From assembly GCA_004335835.1 (NCBI GenBank), contig RWJK01001591.1, positions 1 to 64,000 of the forward strand: a DNA stretch of 64,000 nt, read 5' to 3'. Under the pieces are notes generated by a model. That model saw nothing but the letters and a program-made list of their open reading frames with translations, was not told where the DNA came from and did not search any database. Below, piece after piece: positions 10,644 through 21,515 of this stretch. Made by a program: the position numbers and the translations under genes. Each line of letters starts with the position of its first letter. Within the stretch, counting starts at the first letter, position 1. The stretch comes from Scenedesmus sp. ARA3 (taxonomy: Eukaryota; Chlorophyta; Chlorophyceae; Sphaeropleales; Scenedesmaceae).

Positions 10644-13428
10644 ATGCATGCCACCAGCACTAGGGTTTCGCAGCGGGTGCTGCCCTGCTGCTTGCCTAAG
10701 AGGCTCAGGCATGCAGCTGCGAACAGCAGGAGGCGAAATGCGGGTCTGCCTGCTGCCACTGGGCCCGGTCCTGCCTCCAGTGGCACAGTGGAGTCTGTCA
10801 TATCGATCCCGCTGTTCCCTCTGTCAAACGTGCTGCATCCAGCACAGGCAGGGAGCTTGTTGGGTGAGCTATTGCTGTCTTGTGTGTGCAATGCTGTTGC
10901 TGATGGTACAAGGGACTTGGTCAGCAGTACAGAATCATGTGCAGACGTCTAGGAATGGCTTATAGCTGCATGGCACCTTCCAACACAGCAGTTGCAGCGA
11001 TTAAACAAACTGGATATTGCCGCTCACTGCACGACAGATGGTAGCCACTGAGCTGACATGGCATGGCCAGCGGACATTGGGCAGAACCTCCCCTATGTAC
11101 ACGCGGCATACCAGCAAACCACATGTGCCCTTGCACACCGTACGGCAGCTGTTCCTTGCTGCCGCATGTTCCCACCACACCAAACACACCAATACGCCCA
11201 GCAGCACATGTACCTCCCCTCACCACCACCCCTTCCGCACGCCTGCACGCCCTTTTCCACCCCGCCACTCTCTCCCCGCAGTATTTGAGCCTCGCTACCT
11301 GGCTCTGTTCAGGGACCTGCAGGCAGCAGCGCCGCAGGGCAGCAGAGCCAGTGAGGCAAAGTTTGCATTCGGGCACATCCTGGCAGCTGGAGCCGCGCCG
11401 CCTGCATTGATGCAAGACAGCGTCGGCGGGCTGCCTGCCTGCGGCGTGTGCGCGACTGTGAAGGGCATCGAGGAGCTTGAGAACGGCCGGCTGCAGGTGG
11501 GTTGCTGGGGTTTCAAGCGGGGTTTTGAAGGGTAGGGTTTTGAAGGGCAGGGCAGGGTTTGTGAGTTTGTGAGGGCATCGAAGAGCTTGAGAACGGCCGG
11601 CCGCAGGCGGAGTGAGGTGTATGGCTTGGGGTCAGGTAGGGTTGTCAGGGGTGGGGCACGATGTGCCACTGTGAGCGGCATCGAAGTAGGACAACGGCCG
11701 CCTGCAGGTGCGCTTGTAGATCAGCTGTGCATGTGATGGCTTGTCAGGGGCAGGGGCCTGGCTGAGCAGGGATTGAGTTCCTTGCTAGTGCTGCTGCCCG
11801 TCTGGGTGAGCCAGCCGACATGAGTGCGATGCACGCACCAGACAGGCAGGCCAAGCACCAGCGTCATTACAGCAGGGTCCACGCAAACAGCCGCGCCACC
11901 GCCGTATACATGAGCAACAAACGATTGTCCTACGTCTGTCATATACATGAGCAGTATTGTATCTGCTCCTCGTTGTGGCGCTTGCACTTGCAGGTCAGCT
12001 ACCAAGGCTGGCGCAGGTTCAAGCTGCTGACAGTGGACCACGATTCCAAGCCCTACCCCATGGCAGCAGCCACATGGATGGATGATGACACAGCCTCTCT
12101 CAGCCAGGAGCAGCAGGCAGCAACATATGCATTGGAGCAGCAGGTGTACGGCCTACTGCAGCAGGTTGCCAGTTATATGCGGCAGCTAGAGCAGGGCTCT
12201 GCTGCTGGGGCAGCAGTAGCGGCGCCAGCGTCTGGGCCTACCGGGTTGCACGGCAGCAGCAGCGGTAGTAAGGCGCAGCAGCGTCCGCTGTTGCCTGACA
12301 GCGTGCTGCTGTTTGCGCCGCTTCCTCCAAGCCGGCAGCAGTCTGTGGCTGATTACCTTATCAAAGCAGGTAGGAGCTGAGCTGGTGTGCGGCGGGTGAG
12401 GGTGTGCACGCATGTACACGTGTGGGTGCCATTTGGCCTGACAGCGGGACACTGTGCGCAAATACAGGCAGCGAGCGCCCAAATCATAAACACGCAATGT
12501 CTGTCATCTGCGGTGCATAACAAGTTGTAACACCAGTTGCCTGTCCATTGCCCGTTTGTTATTGCGCTGCTGCAGGTGGCAGCACTGGTGACAAGATCGC
12601 CACCTGGCAGCGCATGGGCAGCGTGTACGGCCAGACCTCCAGCAAAAAGAAGCCGCCACAGGACCCCTACCAGGTGGGGCGCCTGGGCACTGCTAGCATG
12701 CCTAGTAAGCCTTTCGTACCTCCGCTTCGGTCGAATGCTTCCATGTGCTCTGCAAGCTGAAAATTCTGCGAACTCCCTGCTAATTGCCTGCACTGTGATG
12801 CTCTCTGTGACAGCATCAATGCACCTTCAGACGAGACAACTGCTGCAGGCGCAAGGTGCAAGAGTTGGTTGGAGGCAGTCAACAGCAGCTTGAGGGAGAG
12901 GCATTCTGATTCCGCATGTGTTGCTGGTGCGCATGCAGCATGGGCAGCCGGTCAATGGTCAAACCAGGGCCGCCAGGATCACCTTAGAAGCAGGCTAGAG
13001 GTGATTAGGATGCCTGTGCACCTGTACCAGGCGTACTTTGGACATACAGCAAGGTTTAGCAACACAACACTTCCGCCTTCGGCCATCACCTGCTCTTACA
13101 TAAGTGAATATACACACCTGCTCATGCCACGCATCCTGCCACTCCCTCTGCTGCTGTTGCACCGCTCACCAACAAAACAATTCTGTCTATGAACACCTTC
13201 TCGCACCGCTGCCAGGCCGCCCGTGACCAGCTGGGCAAGGAGCGCCGCCAGGAGCTGTTCAGCTTTGCTGCCGCGTCAGTGCTGGAGCTGGGCCTGCCTG
13301 AGCGGCTGGCGCTGCTGCACTGCACCGACACGGCGGCGCGGCTGCAGTACGTGGCTGCTGCTGTGCAGCCGTTCCTGGCTGACCTGGTGGCCCGGGTGAG
13401 CCTGCAGCAGGCCATGGTGAAGCAGTGA
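10644..13428 (+). CDS. Stand-alone LON substrate-binding (N-terminal) domain protein, probably plastid-targeted
   Basis: Five exons, 10644-10863, 11282-11496, 11994-12369, 12576-12673 and 13216-13428, all with GT-AG introns, join to 373 residues. The LON N-domain signature is split by intron 1: IPLFPLSNVL (55-64) then VFEPRYLALF from residue 74, matching 'PLFPL..V..P......IFEPRY' of Lon/LAN domains. FGHILA, CATVKGIEELENGRLQ and YQGWRRFKLL follow, then a helical part ending in LFSFAAASVLELGLPERLALL and DTAARL. No AAA+ or Ser-Lys protease domain follows, as in plant one-domain relatives such as At1g19740. The first 45 residues are Arg/Ser/Ala-rich with few acids, as expected for a transit peptide. 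Proposed role (inference): a substrate-recognition or adaptor protein in the chloroplast. The coding ends of exons 2 and 5 are repeated in flanking non-coding DNA. Confidence 0.85.
11574..11710 (+). repeat. Two extra copies of the exon 2 end of the LON-domain gene inside intron 2
   Basis: The exon end and donor at 11464-11500 (GGCATCGAGGAGCTTGAGAA then CGGCCGGCTGCAG/GTGG) recur at 11574-11610 and, more diverged, at 11677-11710. The first copy has lost GT (GCAGGCGG), while the second keeps CTGCAG/GTGCGC. The homology of the second copy extends upstream into the exon (CACTGTGAGCGGCATCGAA). Confidence 0.85.
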
Positions 13429-13583
13429 GGCTGCAGTCGGCTGCTGATTGAGTGGTTTCCCAATGAGCCTGCAGCAAGCCATGGTGAAGCAGTAAGGTGG
13501 CACAACTAGCTGCTGCTTGGAGTGCCACTCGGGTTGTGTAGAATGAGCCGTGGGCCCGCCTGCAGCAGGCCATGGTGAAGCAG
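13395..13583 (+). repeat. Three copies of the C-terminal codons of the LON-domain gene, two of them beyond the stop
   Basis: The last codons (GCCTGCAGCAGGCCATGGTG then AAGCAGTGA) at 13398-13428 recur at 13467-13494 with a TAA-like end (AAGCAGTAAGG) and at 13559-13583 with the stop altered to CGA. The copies are diverged by a few bases, so they are not a simple assembly duplication. Confidence 0.9.
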
Positions 13584-14117
13584 CGAAGGTGGAGGTGTGA
13601 AGTGTGGTGCAGGTGTTGCTTGATGAGCGGCGGTGTGTGTGCGATGACATCGTGGTACATGCAGTCCTGCATGCAGGTTACAACTTGACAGGAGCAAGGT
13701 GTTGTATCATATGAGCAGCAGAGATTGCCGTGCAGTTTTTAATATGGTTGTTTATACTGCGCGAGCTCTGCTGGGTGCTTTGCACCTGGCAACCCCTTTG
13801 CCACCCTTGCATGTGTGCTGTGGAGCCGACTATGTATGTAGCACAGTGTATAACAGAGCCTGTGGTGGGGTGCTGCACTGGGCTCAGTGTAGGTTTATGT
13901 ATGCTGTGTACACATCAAACATGAATCGTCCTATTTACATCATGTCCATCACTTTTGACTACCAGGCTGACGACTGGCACTGCCTGTGCATACACATGCG
14001 CTTGGACAGTGCGGTGTCTGTTTGTAGTTGACTGGCTTCCCTTTGGCTGTTTGGGTGGTGTTGCCTAACGACATTCCCAACGTTGATGTGCATGCTACAG
14101 TTGTAATGGCAGGCGGC

Positions 14118-14148
14118 ACGTAGTATACTACGTAGTGCACTACGTAGT
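14118..14148. repeat. Overlapping perfect palindromes
   Basis: ACGTAGTATACTACGT (14118-14133) and the 22-bp palindrome with centre TGCA at 14137-14138 (14127-14148, built from ACTACGTAGTG and its complement) overlap. They could extrude as a cruciform. No adjacent gene end is near enough to call a terminator. Confidence 0.85.
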
Positions 14149-14297
14149 GCTGGTCACAATCAGCAACTGTGGCCGCACATTGCAATGGCAGCCGGCGCGT
14201 AGAGTGCTGGTCACATTCAGCAGCATACATAGGTGCTCTGACACCGGCACATGAAGAGCAAGAATTCATGTGCAATTCACACAGATGCACGACTCAG

Positions 14298-14328
14298 TAG
14301 AGCAGCCAGTACGGTACTGGCTGCTCTA
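14298..14328. repeat. Perfect inverted repeat, 15-bp arms with one-base centre
   Basis: TAGAGCAGCCAGTAC is followed by a single G and then its exact reverse complement GTACTGGCTGCTCTA. The arms show no mismatch. The nearest recognised genes end about 0.9 kb to the left and 1.3 kb to the right. Confidence 0.9.
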
Positions 14329-15305
14329 GCGACGGCTCTAGCCTCTGGTTGATGTGTCATTACTGTTACAGACAGTATGTGTGAACAGTATGCAATCATT
14401 GCATACATGGCGCCGGCAGCGCCAGAGGTGGTGACACACCATCGTATGCTGATGCCAAGCATCACCACAGCCACATCTCCTCAATCCTCTTGACAAAAAC
14501 CACTCCTGACCTTGCTGATGCAAAGCAGCTAATAACATCAACATCGCAAAGCCATGTGACACACTGACCTGCGCTCCCCGCCGGGCCAACATGGCCGTGC
14601 TGCCATGCATGGAGCAACCACAACAGCCGATTGGTAGCTGCTGCGCCACGCAGACATGCACTCAGTGCACCTCACTGCAAGCGCTGATCAGTCACAACAC
14701 GCGGCTCCGTCACACCAAGCATCATAATGATCAGCCACAGTTGCCAACATCTCTATGTACAGTTTGACGAGCCCCTCAGTTGAGGCAAGCCCACCAAGCC
14801 ACTCCCCTCAGCCCCCTCCACTGCCGCTGCCAGGCAAACAAAAAAACACGCAAATGCAGCAACACACGCTGCACTCCAGTATGCTGCAAGCTGCATGCAG
14901 GGCTACCCCAAAACAGCACTTGTAAAGAGCATAATAATGTACAAGGCATGCCAGTACAATCGAGCCTGGCTGCTGCAGCTGCAGCAACCAGCCCTGGCAA
15001 GCACTGGCATGCGGAAAAGAGCACATACACAAAAAGCAGACAGCAGCTGCGCATGCGAGAAAGCCAACATCGCTGCTGCCGCACTACCACCACCACGAAT
15101 CTGACGCTGCTCAACCAAAGGCAACCGCAGCCTCTTTCGAAGCGCATGGGTCACCCCACAAGCAGCATGCACGCAATAGCCCCGGTGACGATTGCCAAGC
15201 GCTGCCCCGCTGCAGCAGTGCACAGCTAGCTGCAGCACACTTGGCGGCACGCAGCATGATAATGTAGCAAAGGTAGCAGGTATGATTATGTCACACGGTA
15301 ACAAA

Positions 15306-15355
15306 ACTGGCGCGCATCATCTGCATCAACACTGGCGCGCATCATCTGCATCAAC
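15306..15355. repeat. 25-bp perfect tandem duplication
   Basis: The unit starting ACTGGCGCGCATCATCTGCA and ending TCAAC occurs twice back to back, with a third partial ACTGGA start. Confidence 0.9.
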
Positions 15356-15597
15356 ACTGGACACGCCCGCCCACATGTCCCCCTAATCAGCGGCTGCAGG
15401 ACAACTGCCCCAAGCGGCACACCTACAACATCGCTTGGAGCGGAGTGTTGCTGCAAGCCCTTTCAGGCCAGTGGCAAACAGCACATACATCATCATCGCC
15501 TGCCGGGCCACTTGAACGCCAAGCACGCAGAGCAAAAGCACACACCGCACTGCACACACAGCACAAAACGCAGCACCCCATACAGCGCATCATGTTA

Positions 15598-18500
15598 TCA
15601 CCACGTCTCGTGGCTGTTGTCCTTGGTCCAGCCAAAGCGGCTGCCCTGCGGCTTGCTGCTGCTGCTGCTGCCCGCTGCCACGCTTGCTGCCATGTCCCAG
15701 CGCACCTCCAGCCCCCGCAGCGTGTAGCCCACCACCATCAGCCAGAACATGACCTTGGCCAGCTCCTGCAGCACAGCCAGCAGCAGCAAGGCAGATTCAA
15801 CACAACTGCTTGCAACAGGTTTGCAAGAGGGGAGCTGTGGCGTGTAAACACCACCATCAGCCAGAACATGACCTTGGCCAGCTCCTGCAAGCACCATGCA
15901 GAGCAGCATAGAGCAGCAGAGTCAGTACTAACAGGTACTGCAGTTGCTTGCAGGAGGTTTGCAGGAGGAGGGCTGCGGTGTGTACACACCACCATCAGCC
16001 AGAACATGACCTTGGCCAGCTCCTGCAAGCACAGCCAGCAGCAGCAAGGCAGATTCAACACAACTGCTTGCAACAGGTTTGCAAGAGGGAAGCTGTGGTG
16101 TGCGAACACCACCATCAGCCAGAACATGACCTTGGCCAGCTCTTGCAAGCACAGCCAGCAGCACACGTGGAGTCAGGTAAAAATGGTCGAAGAGTTGATT
16201 TTAAAATGCAACTGCTTGCTGGAGGTGAGTGCGGCCTGTGCAGTCGAACACAAAACAACAAGCAGCACACAGCAGATGCTTGATCAACCGGCGAACGCCA
16301 CGACTGCAACATTTTCATTCACACCAACAAGCACATAAGGCCCTGCTGACTACTGCAGCACCGCAGCCGCACCTGCGCCGTGCAGTCGCTGCCCGCCCTG
16401 CTGAGGCTATCCCTGTCGCCTGTGCCCATCAGCCTTGCCACAAAGCTGTCCATGGCAGCAGACACCTCAGGGCCCACGCTGCCAGTCAGCTCCGCAATGC
16501 TGGCTGCATCCAGGCAGCGCAGGTAGTCTAGGAGCTCGTTTGCCGCCTCTTCCAGCAGCAGTAAGCCGCCTGCGGGGCCAGCCGGCCGGCCAGGACCCTG
16601 CAGGAATGCGGCGAGGTGCACATGTCAGGGATAACTGTGCCGCGTGGCGCGTGAAAAAGACAAGGTTGGAGGTGTGCTGTGCTCTGCACTTTGGTTACGG
16701 CCGGCAAGTTGCCTGCATGGAAATGCGCTGGGCGTGTTTGAGTGGCGGCGACCAGGCAGCACACGTAGCCTAGAAACTCGTCAGCCGCCTCTTCCAAAAG
16801 TAGCAAACCACCTGCTGGGGCAGCCGGCCGGCCAGGGCCCTGCAAACGTACAAGTGGTACAGCGAGTGTGCAGCCATGCATGATACGTGCTGAATCACCA
16901 TAAATGCGTGAGCCAGAAGGTGAGGTGTGCGGACAACTGTCACTAATGCGCTGGTGGTTGTGCCACCAAGCAGCTGACACAGCCGCATTGTAGCAGCGGA
17001 TCCCGCGCAGCCTCAACTGCTGCGCCACTCAGCTACCTATGCAGCTGCTGTGACTGCTGGTAGCGTGGAAGCTGTTCCACCATTCCTCCACCAAGTGTGG
17101 TGGAGATTGAGGGAACAGCAGCACGCCGACAGCAGTCACCGGCATGCACAAGCAGCTGAGTGGCCCACCACCACCACAACATGCTCTTGGATGCAACCAC
17201 TGTTGTGAACACTGACCCATGCACCAAAGCACGTGTGAGGAGCATACCGCCACAGTTGTGGGTGAGCGCATGTCACGGCCATACGGCAGCCATTCGCTTG
17301 CAGCATCAGAACCGCATAGCTGCTCACAGCCACCACCCGTATAAACCCAAGACAAGACAACCTATGAACCTCCACGCAATAGCTGTTTCAGCAAACCCAG
17401 CCAAACCACAAACGGAGTGGATGTCAGGCATACAGCGCTAGCAGGAAGAGGGCAATACAAGGATTGTAGTATTTAGCCGTGATGCAGATGAAACACAATG
17501 ACGCAGCCCCTCGTGCAGTGTTGGATTCGACTCACCTGCAGCGCACTCTGCGCCGAAACCGGCACTGGCAGCTGCCGCCCCTCTGTCAGCATTGGCTGCT
17601 GCAGGGCACTAAACAGCTGCTGCTGCTGCTGCTGCTGCTGCTGCGCAGGCTGCGGTGGCTGCTGCTGCTGCTGTTGCTGTGGCTGCTGCTCCAGCTGCTG
17701 CCGCAGCCGCGTGACCTCTCCTTCTAGCATCTCTATGTAGCTGACAGCATCTAGTGCCTCTACTCCGTTCTCCTTGTGCCACAGCAGCACATCACCCTGC
17801 ACAAAGACAACCGGCAGGACAGATGCAGCAGCAGCAGCAATGTGTGAGTCAGCCCCATACGAACAGAAACAAGGCAGCTGGGTAGCATACAGAATGAGAC
17901 TGACTGCCAACATGGTACCACAGCTGCATGGTCGCTGCCGAGAAAATAGCACAGTGCTGCTGGCAATTCATGCAGAGCATGTTACCAGCCCAACGCGCCG
18001 CAGCTAGTCACTACACCCCACCTGTGAGTCGCCCCAGCTGCGCATAAAAACACAATGAAACCGCCACAAGCTGCACACAAATGTCGATGCTTTGTCACTC
18101 CTGCTGCTGACTCTGCTGCAGCCCCCTGCTGCTGACTCTGCTGCAGCCAGCTGGCACCACCCGCACCTGCACGCGCGACTTTTGCACCCCGGGTGCATAC
18201 AGCTCATCATCAAGCACGCTGCCTTGGGGAGGCGCTGACTGGGTGCGCTGCAACGCTGCGTTGCTGCTGCTGCTGCTGAAGGGGCCGCTTGCTGCTGCTT
18301 GCCCTGCTGCTACTGTGCTACCGCCCATGGCAGCAGCAGGTGGCATGCCGCCAAGTGCAGTGCGCAGCTCCAACCTGTGACAGCAACAAGGCGGCAACAA
18401 GCACGATTCACGGTATGGTGGTGAGGTCATGCCAGCCGACAACTGCACACAAGAGCTTGCGACGCTGCTTCAGAGCAACCGGACACGGTACAGGAGGCGT

Positions 18501-18929
18501 CACAAACAGCATTGCATGCTGCTGCTGCTGCTGCTGTTGCGGCTGGGTGATTCATCGTGCAGTCCATCCGCCTGCAGCTGTGGCATATATCCACCCTCTT
18601 GTACACGCCTGCTGCTGCTGCTGCTGCCGCTGCTGCTGGCCGCATCTATACTGCGCGCTCCTGAACATGCACCCCAGCATGAGCACGCACAAACAGCACA
18701 ACCCTCTGCAGCTAATGCTGTGGCGCGTGCATCTGTAATACACCCTTGCTGCTGCTGCTGCTGCTGCTGGGCGCACCTGTACTGCGCGTTCCTGAACATG
18801 TATCCTGTCATGAGCACGCTGAGCATGAGCTGGCTCATGTTCTCGCCCACAGTGCTGATGGTCACCGTGAAGAACTGCGGCGGCAGCGTGCCCAGCTGCA
18901 AATGAAGAGGGAAACATCATTTAAAAGAC

Positions 18930-18970
<41 letters not shown>

Positions 18971-19806
18971 GCAGCAGCAGCGCAATTTAACATGTAGTGG
19001 TGTGGCACGGGAGGGATACAGCAGATGCGGGCGTGGTGCAACCCAGAGGCAGCTGCTGACGTAAGCCTGGCATTCAAATGCTGGTGTCTGCACGCCCTCG
19101 CTCACCACACTGACTACATGCTAGCTGCCGCATCATCATCATCAGCAGCACAAGACTTAATGCAGCGACATCCTGCAAGCACAGCAGTGAGTCACTGCTG
19201 CACATCTACCAGCTGACAGAGCAGTGCACGTACACACATCCACGCACCATGTTGGTGATGGTGTTGCGCATTGCTGCAACAACAGCAGGCGGCCCTTGGT
19301 CCACAAACTGCTCAATCAAGGCAGGCTGTACGTCCTTTACATACTTGAGCAGTAACTTCTTCTTCTCAGCAACCTGCATGTGCCATGTGTCAGGAGGGGA
19401 GAGGTGAAGGCAGTGATGTGTGGCACTGTACGCCAATAAGAAGCAAACAGCAACATGCAAGAGACGCGAGGCACAACAGGGATACCAGTGAACAAGATAA
19501 TCTTCAACAAGTTCATGCATGCACCGGGCATACGCGAGAAAACTCTCGACACGGTTTGCAGGAGAAGCCCACCTCCTTCACAGGCACGCCATCTGCCGCG
19601 TTGCTCGCTGCTTGAACTACCAGGCTCCGCTTCAACTGTTTGCACCCAAAGCGGGCTGCACCTTTCCTGAGGTTTGCATCTTGAGAGGTGTGGTGAGCCT
19701 TGAGCGCGCCTGCGCGCCTATCTTTCCCGCATCCAGCGAACGAAGTGCACCACTCTTGCGACTTCCAACAAGAGAACGAAACGGTGTATGCTGAGATGCA
19801 GAGCAT
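15598..19806 (-). CDS. DUF760 family plastid protein
   Basis: Seven exons on the minus strand, 19806-19573, 19373-19248, 18895-18777, 18374-18167, 17796-17536, 16597-16373 and 15765-15598, join in frame to 446 residues. Conserved DUF760 blocks appear in the family order: YVKDVQPALIEQFV..GPPAVVAAMRNTI, LGTLPPQFFTVTI, LMLSVLMTGYMFRNAQYRLEL, then GDVLLWHKENGVEALDAVSYIEMLEGEV (given as the known 'GEVLRW...DA..YIE.LE.E' block), NELLDYLRCLDAASIAELT, and the final ELAKVMFWLMVVGYTLRGLE. Exon 1 looks like a chloroplast transit peptide ending near SLVVQAASN. The family is restricted to plants and algae and its members are mostly plastid proteins of unknown function. A poly-Gln insert lies in exon 5. 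Exon boundaries 3 (end), 6 (start) and 7 (start) each have extra copies in adjacent introns. Confidence 0.92.
15849..16148 (-). repeat. Three extra copies of the exon 7 start and acceptor inside intron 6 of the DUF760 gene
   Basis: On the minus strand, CTGCAG or CTTGCAG followed by GAGCTGGCCAAGGTCATGTT and then CTGGCTGATGGTGGT begins at 16142, 16022 and 15884, before the real exon start at 15765. Spacings are 120, 138 and 119 bp. Each copy encodes ELAKVMFWLMVV and then diverges, while only the last continues as GYTLRGLEVRWD. The first three copies share one open reading frame (16166 to 15738). Confidence 0.93.
16767..16844 (-). repeat. Extra copy of the exon 6 start inside intron 5 of the DUF760 gene
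   Basis: About 75 bp here match the acceptor and start of exon 6 (16523-16600). The copy keeps an AG acceptor (TTTGCAG/GGCCCTGG) and encodes GPGRPAAPAGGLLLLEEAAD, against GPGRPAGPAGGLLLLEEAAN in the exon. The frame remains open. Confidence 0.88.
18638..18688 (-). repeat. Degenerate copy of the exon 3 end inside intron 3 of the DUF760 gene
   Basis: Matches the exon end at 18768-18820; the copy would read LGCMFRSAQYR against TGYMFRNAQYR. The donor base GT is changed to AT (AG/ATGCG), so it is probably not a working splice site. A CTG run flanks both versions. Confidence 0.85.
18931..18966. repeat. (AGC)n microsatellite
   Basis: About twelve uninterrupted AGC units in intron 2 of the DUF760 gene. 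Confidence 0.9.
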
Positions 19807-20109
19807 GGTGCTGATGCAGATGGACAGAGTAGATGACTGGTTGTCCGAGCGCTGATCCGCTCAAACCAGCATACTAACGCCCGATTACGATGACTGATGA
19901 GCCTGGGGCCACGGAACAGAGCTTCCAGGGCTTGTTAGTTATTTGTCACCTGCTGGTGAGCGGGACCGCTTCAGCCTTCCTGTGAACCCAGTGACGTTTA
20001 CGTTCTGAATCACCCCTCATTGTGTGCTAAAAACTGCGGCAGGCTTTTGCGTCTCACGGCACGGCTGAGTGGTGTCTAGAACTGCTACTACATTCATCAA
20101 ACGTTCCAC
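19807..20109. promoter_or_regulatory. Compact divergent promoter between DUF760 and NDUFAF4-like genes
   Basis: Only 303 bp separate the two start codons, so both promoters and 5' UTRs must overlap or abut here. A GTGACGTTTACG word (20000 region) contains an ACGT core. No TATA box is clear for either direction. Confidence 0.55.
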
Positions 20110-21515
20110 ATGGGCCAGGCAGCTTCAGCTGGGCGCAGCTACAAAGCTGCTGAGGCAGCTGGCAAGGCTGCAGCAGCAGCAGTCACACAAGATCTAGGGG
20201 CCGTGGCAGCAGATGCGCAGCGAGGTGAGCAGCACTGACCAGGCAGCAGTACAACCATAGCACTGTGGCTGACAGCACTGCTAGCACACAACCAGCATGT
20301 GGCATCGCCCTTCCATTACGAGCTTGTTGCAGCCACAGGCAGCAAAACCAGTTCACTACACAGCTGTTCGCCGTTCAACTGGACAGCTAGTCACAACCAA
20401 CCGATCTGTCCGGCCTGACTCCACCCCGTGCATGTGCTGCTTTAACAATATGCCTGCAGCTGCACAGCACGCACAGCGCAAAGTGCTGACTTTAGAAGAG
20501 GAGGAGCAGCATGAGGCCAGGGATGAGTCACTGGGCAGCATGCTGGACAAGCTGGGTGGGGCCATCCACGGCACATCACTCAACATCATGCCAACAGAGG
20601 TGAGCAGCAGCAACGCTGCCGCAGCGTTCGGCACAGCATATTCCCCAGCATCTTTGGCCGTTTAGTATTGAATTTTTCGCTAGCATGGTGGCAAGTATGC
20701 CTAAGTGCGCTGTGTGTCTAAGATGCAGCGCGCCAGACGAGCAGCGCCCATTTCTGTGACTAAATGGTGCGTCCTGCTGCTACACTGTATGCCGCACCTC
20801 ACATTCAATGGCTGCGGTGGCGCCAGACATCACACAAGCACCCCTGCCAATCATCCTGTCCAAGCATATCAGCCATTCAATGGTCTCAATCCTACAAATC
20901 CTCACACACATTAATTGAGCTTTGCTGCTGCTGATCCTTGGGGCTCCGATTCAACACTCGCCGCAGCGGCTGGCGCAAGCCACCCCCAGCAGCGCAGGGC
21001 GGCTGCCGCCACACGCGCTGCAGGAGCTGCTGCAGCTGCAGAGCCAGGCTGCTGGCGGGCCTATTGACGCCTCACACATCATAAACAAGTGAGCCAGAGT
21101 AACGGATGGGGGAAGCAGCCGTGGGATCACTGTAAATCCTCAGCGTGTGTGCTGCAGCAGCTTTGGCGGTGTTTGATTATGCTGCACAACTGCACATCCT
21201 GAATGCATCGCCTGCTGCTGCATGAAGCATGCCTGCTTTTCTGATGTTCTGCTCGACCGGCCTGAGGCTCTGCCTACGGCAGGCACTGCTGTTGCTCCGC
21301 GTGCGCATGTGACGTGCAACACTCGCGTTTGTATGTGTGCTGCTGTGCTATGCTGCATCTACTGCTGTTGTGTGCTGCGTAGGTACAAGGCTGACCCGCA
21401 GCTCGTGCAGGCGGTGCTGTCTGTGGTGTGCCTGCCTGAGGTGGTTGAGGCACAAGGCTCTGCAGGCATTGAGGCATTTGCAGAGCACCCTGTGTGGTTT
21501 GGCAGGCGCAGATGA
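20110..21515 (+). CDS. Small conserved-looking protein, candidate NDUFAF4-like complex I assembly factor
   Basis: Four exons, 20110-20224, 20460-20599, 20967-21088 and 21383-21515, splice in frame to 169 residues beginning MGQAASAG. The middle holds EEEEQHEARDESLGSMLDKL. The C-terminal third, GRLPPHALQELLQLQSQAAG, then DASHIINKYKADPQLVQAVL and LPEVVE, resembles the end of NDUFAF4 (G.ls..eal.ll........ta..i...y.l....v..ll.yf..fev). A Gly after the initiator Met, as in NDUFAF4, would permit N-myristoylation. NDUFAF4 is a mitochondrial factor in assembly of NADH dehydrogenase. The similarity is weak and from memory of the pattern, so the gene model is better supported than the function. An acceptor choice for exon 3 (GCCGCAG/CGGCTGG) is the least certain step. 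Confidence 0.5.

Larger units (their letters stand above)
13584..15597. other. Convergent intergenic region, no recognised gene
   Basis: Lies between the 3' ends of the LON-domain gene and the DUF760 gene. Open frames here are short, lack family features and look like chance frames. The region contains two sets of perfect palindromes and a 25-bp tandem repeat that are listed separately. Confidence 0.5.
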
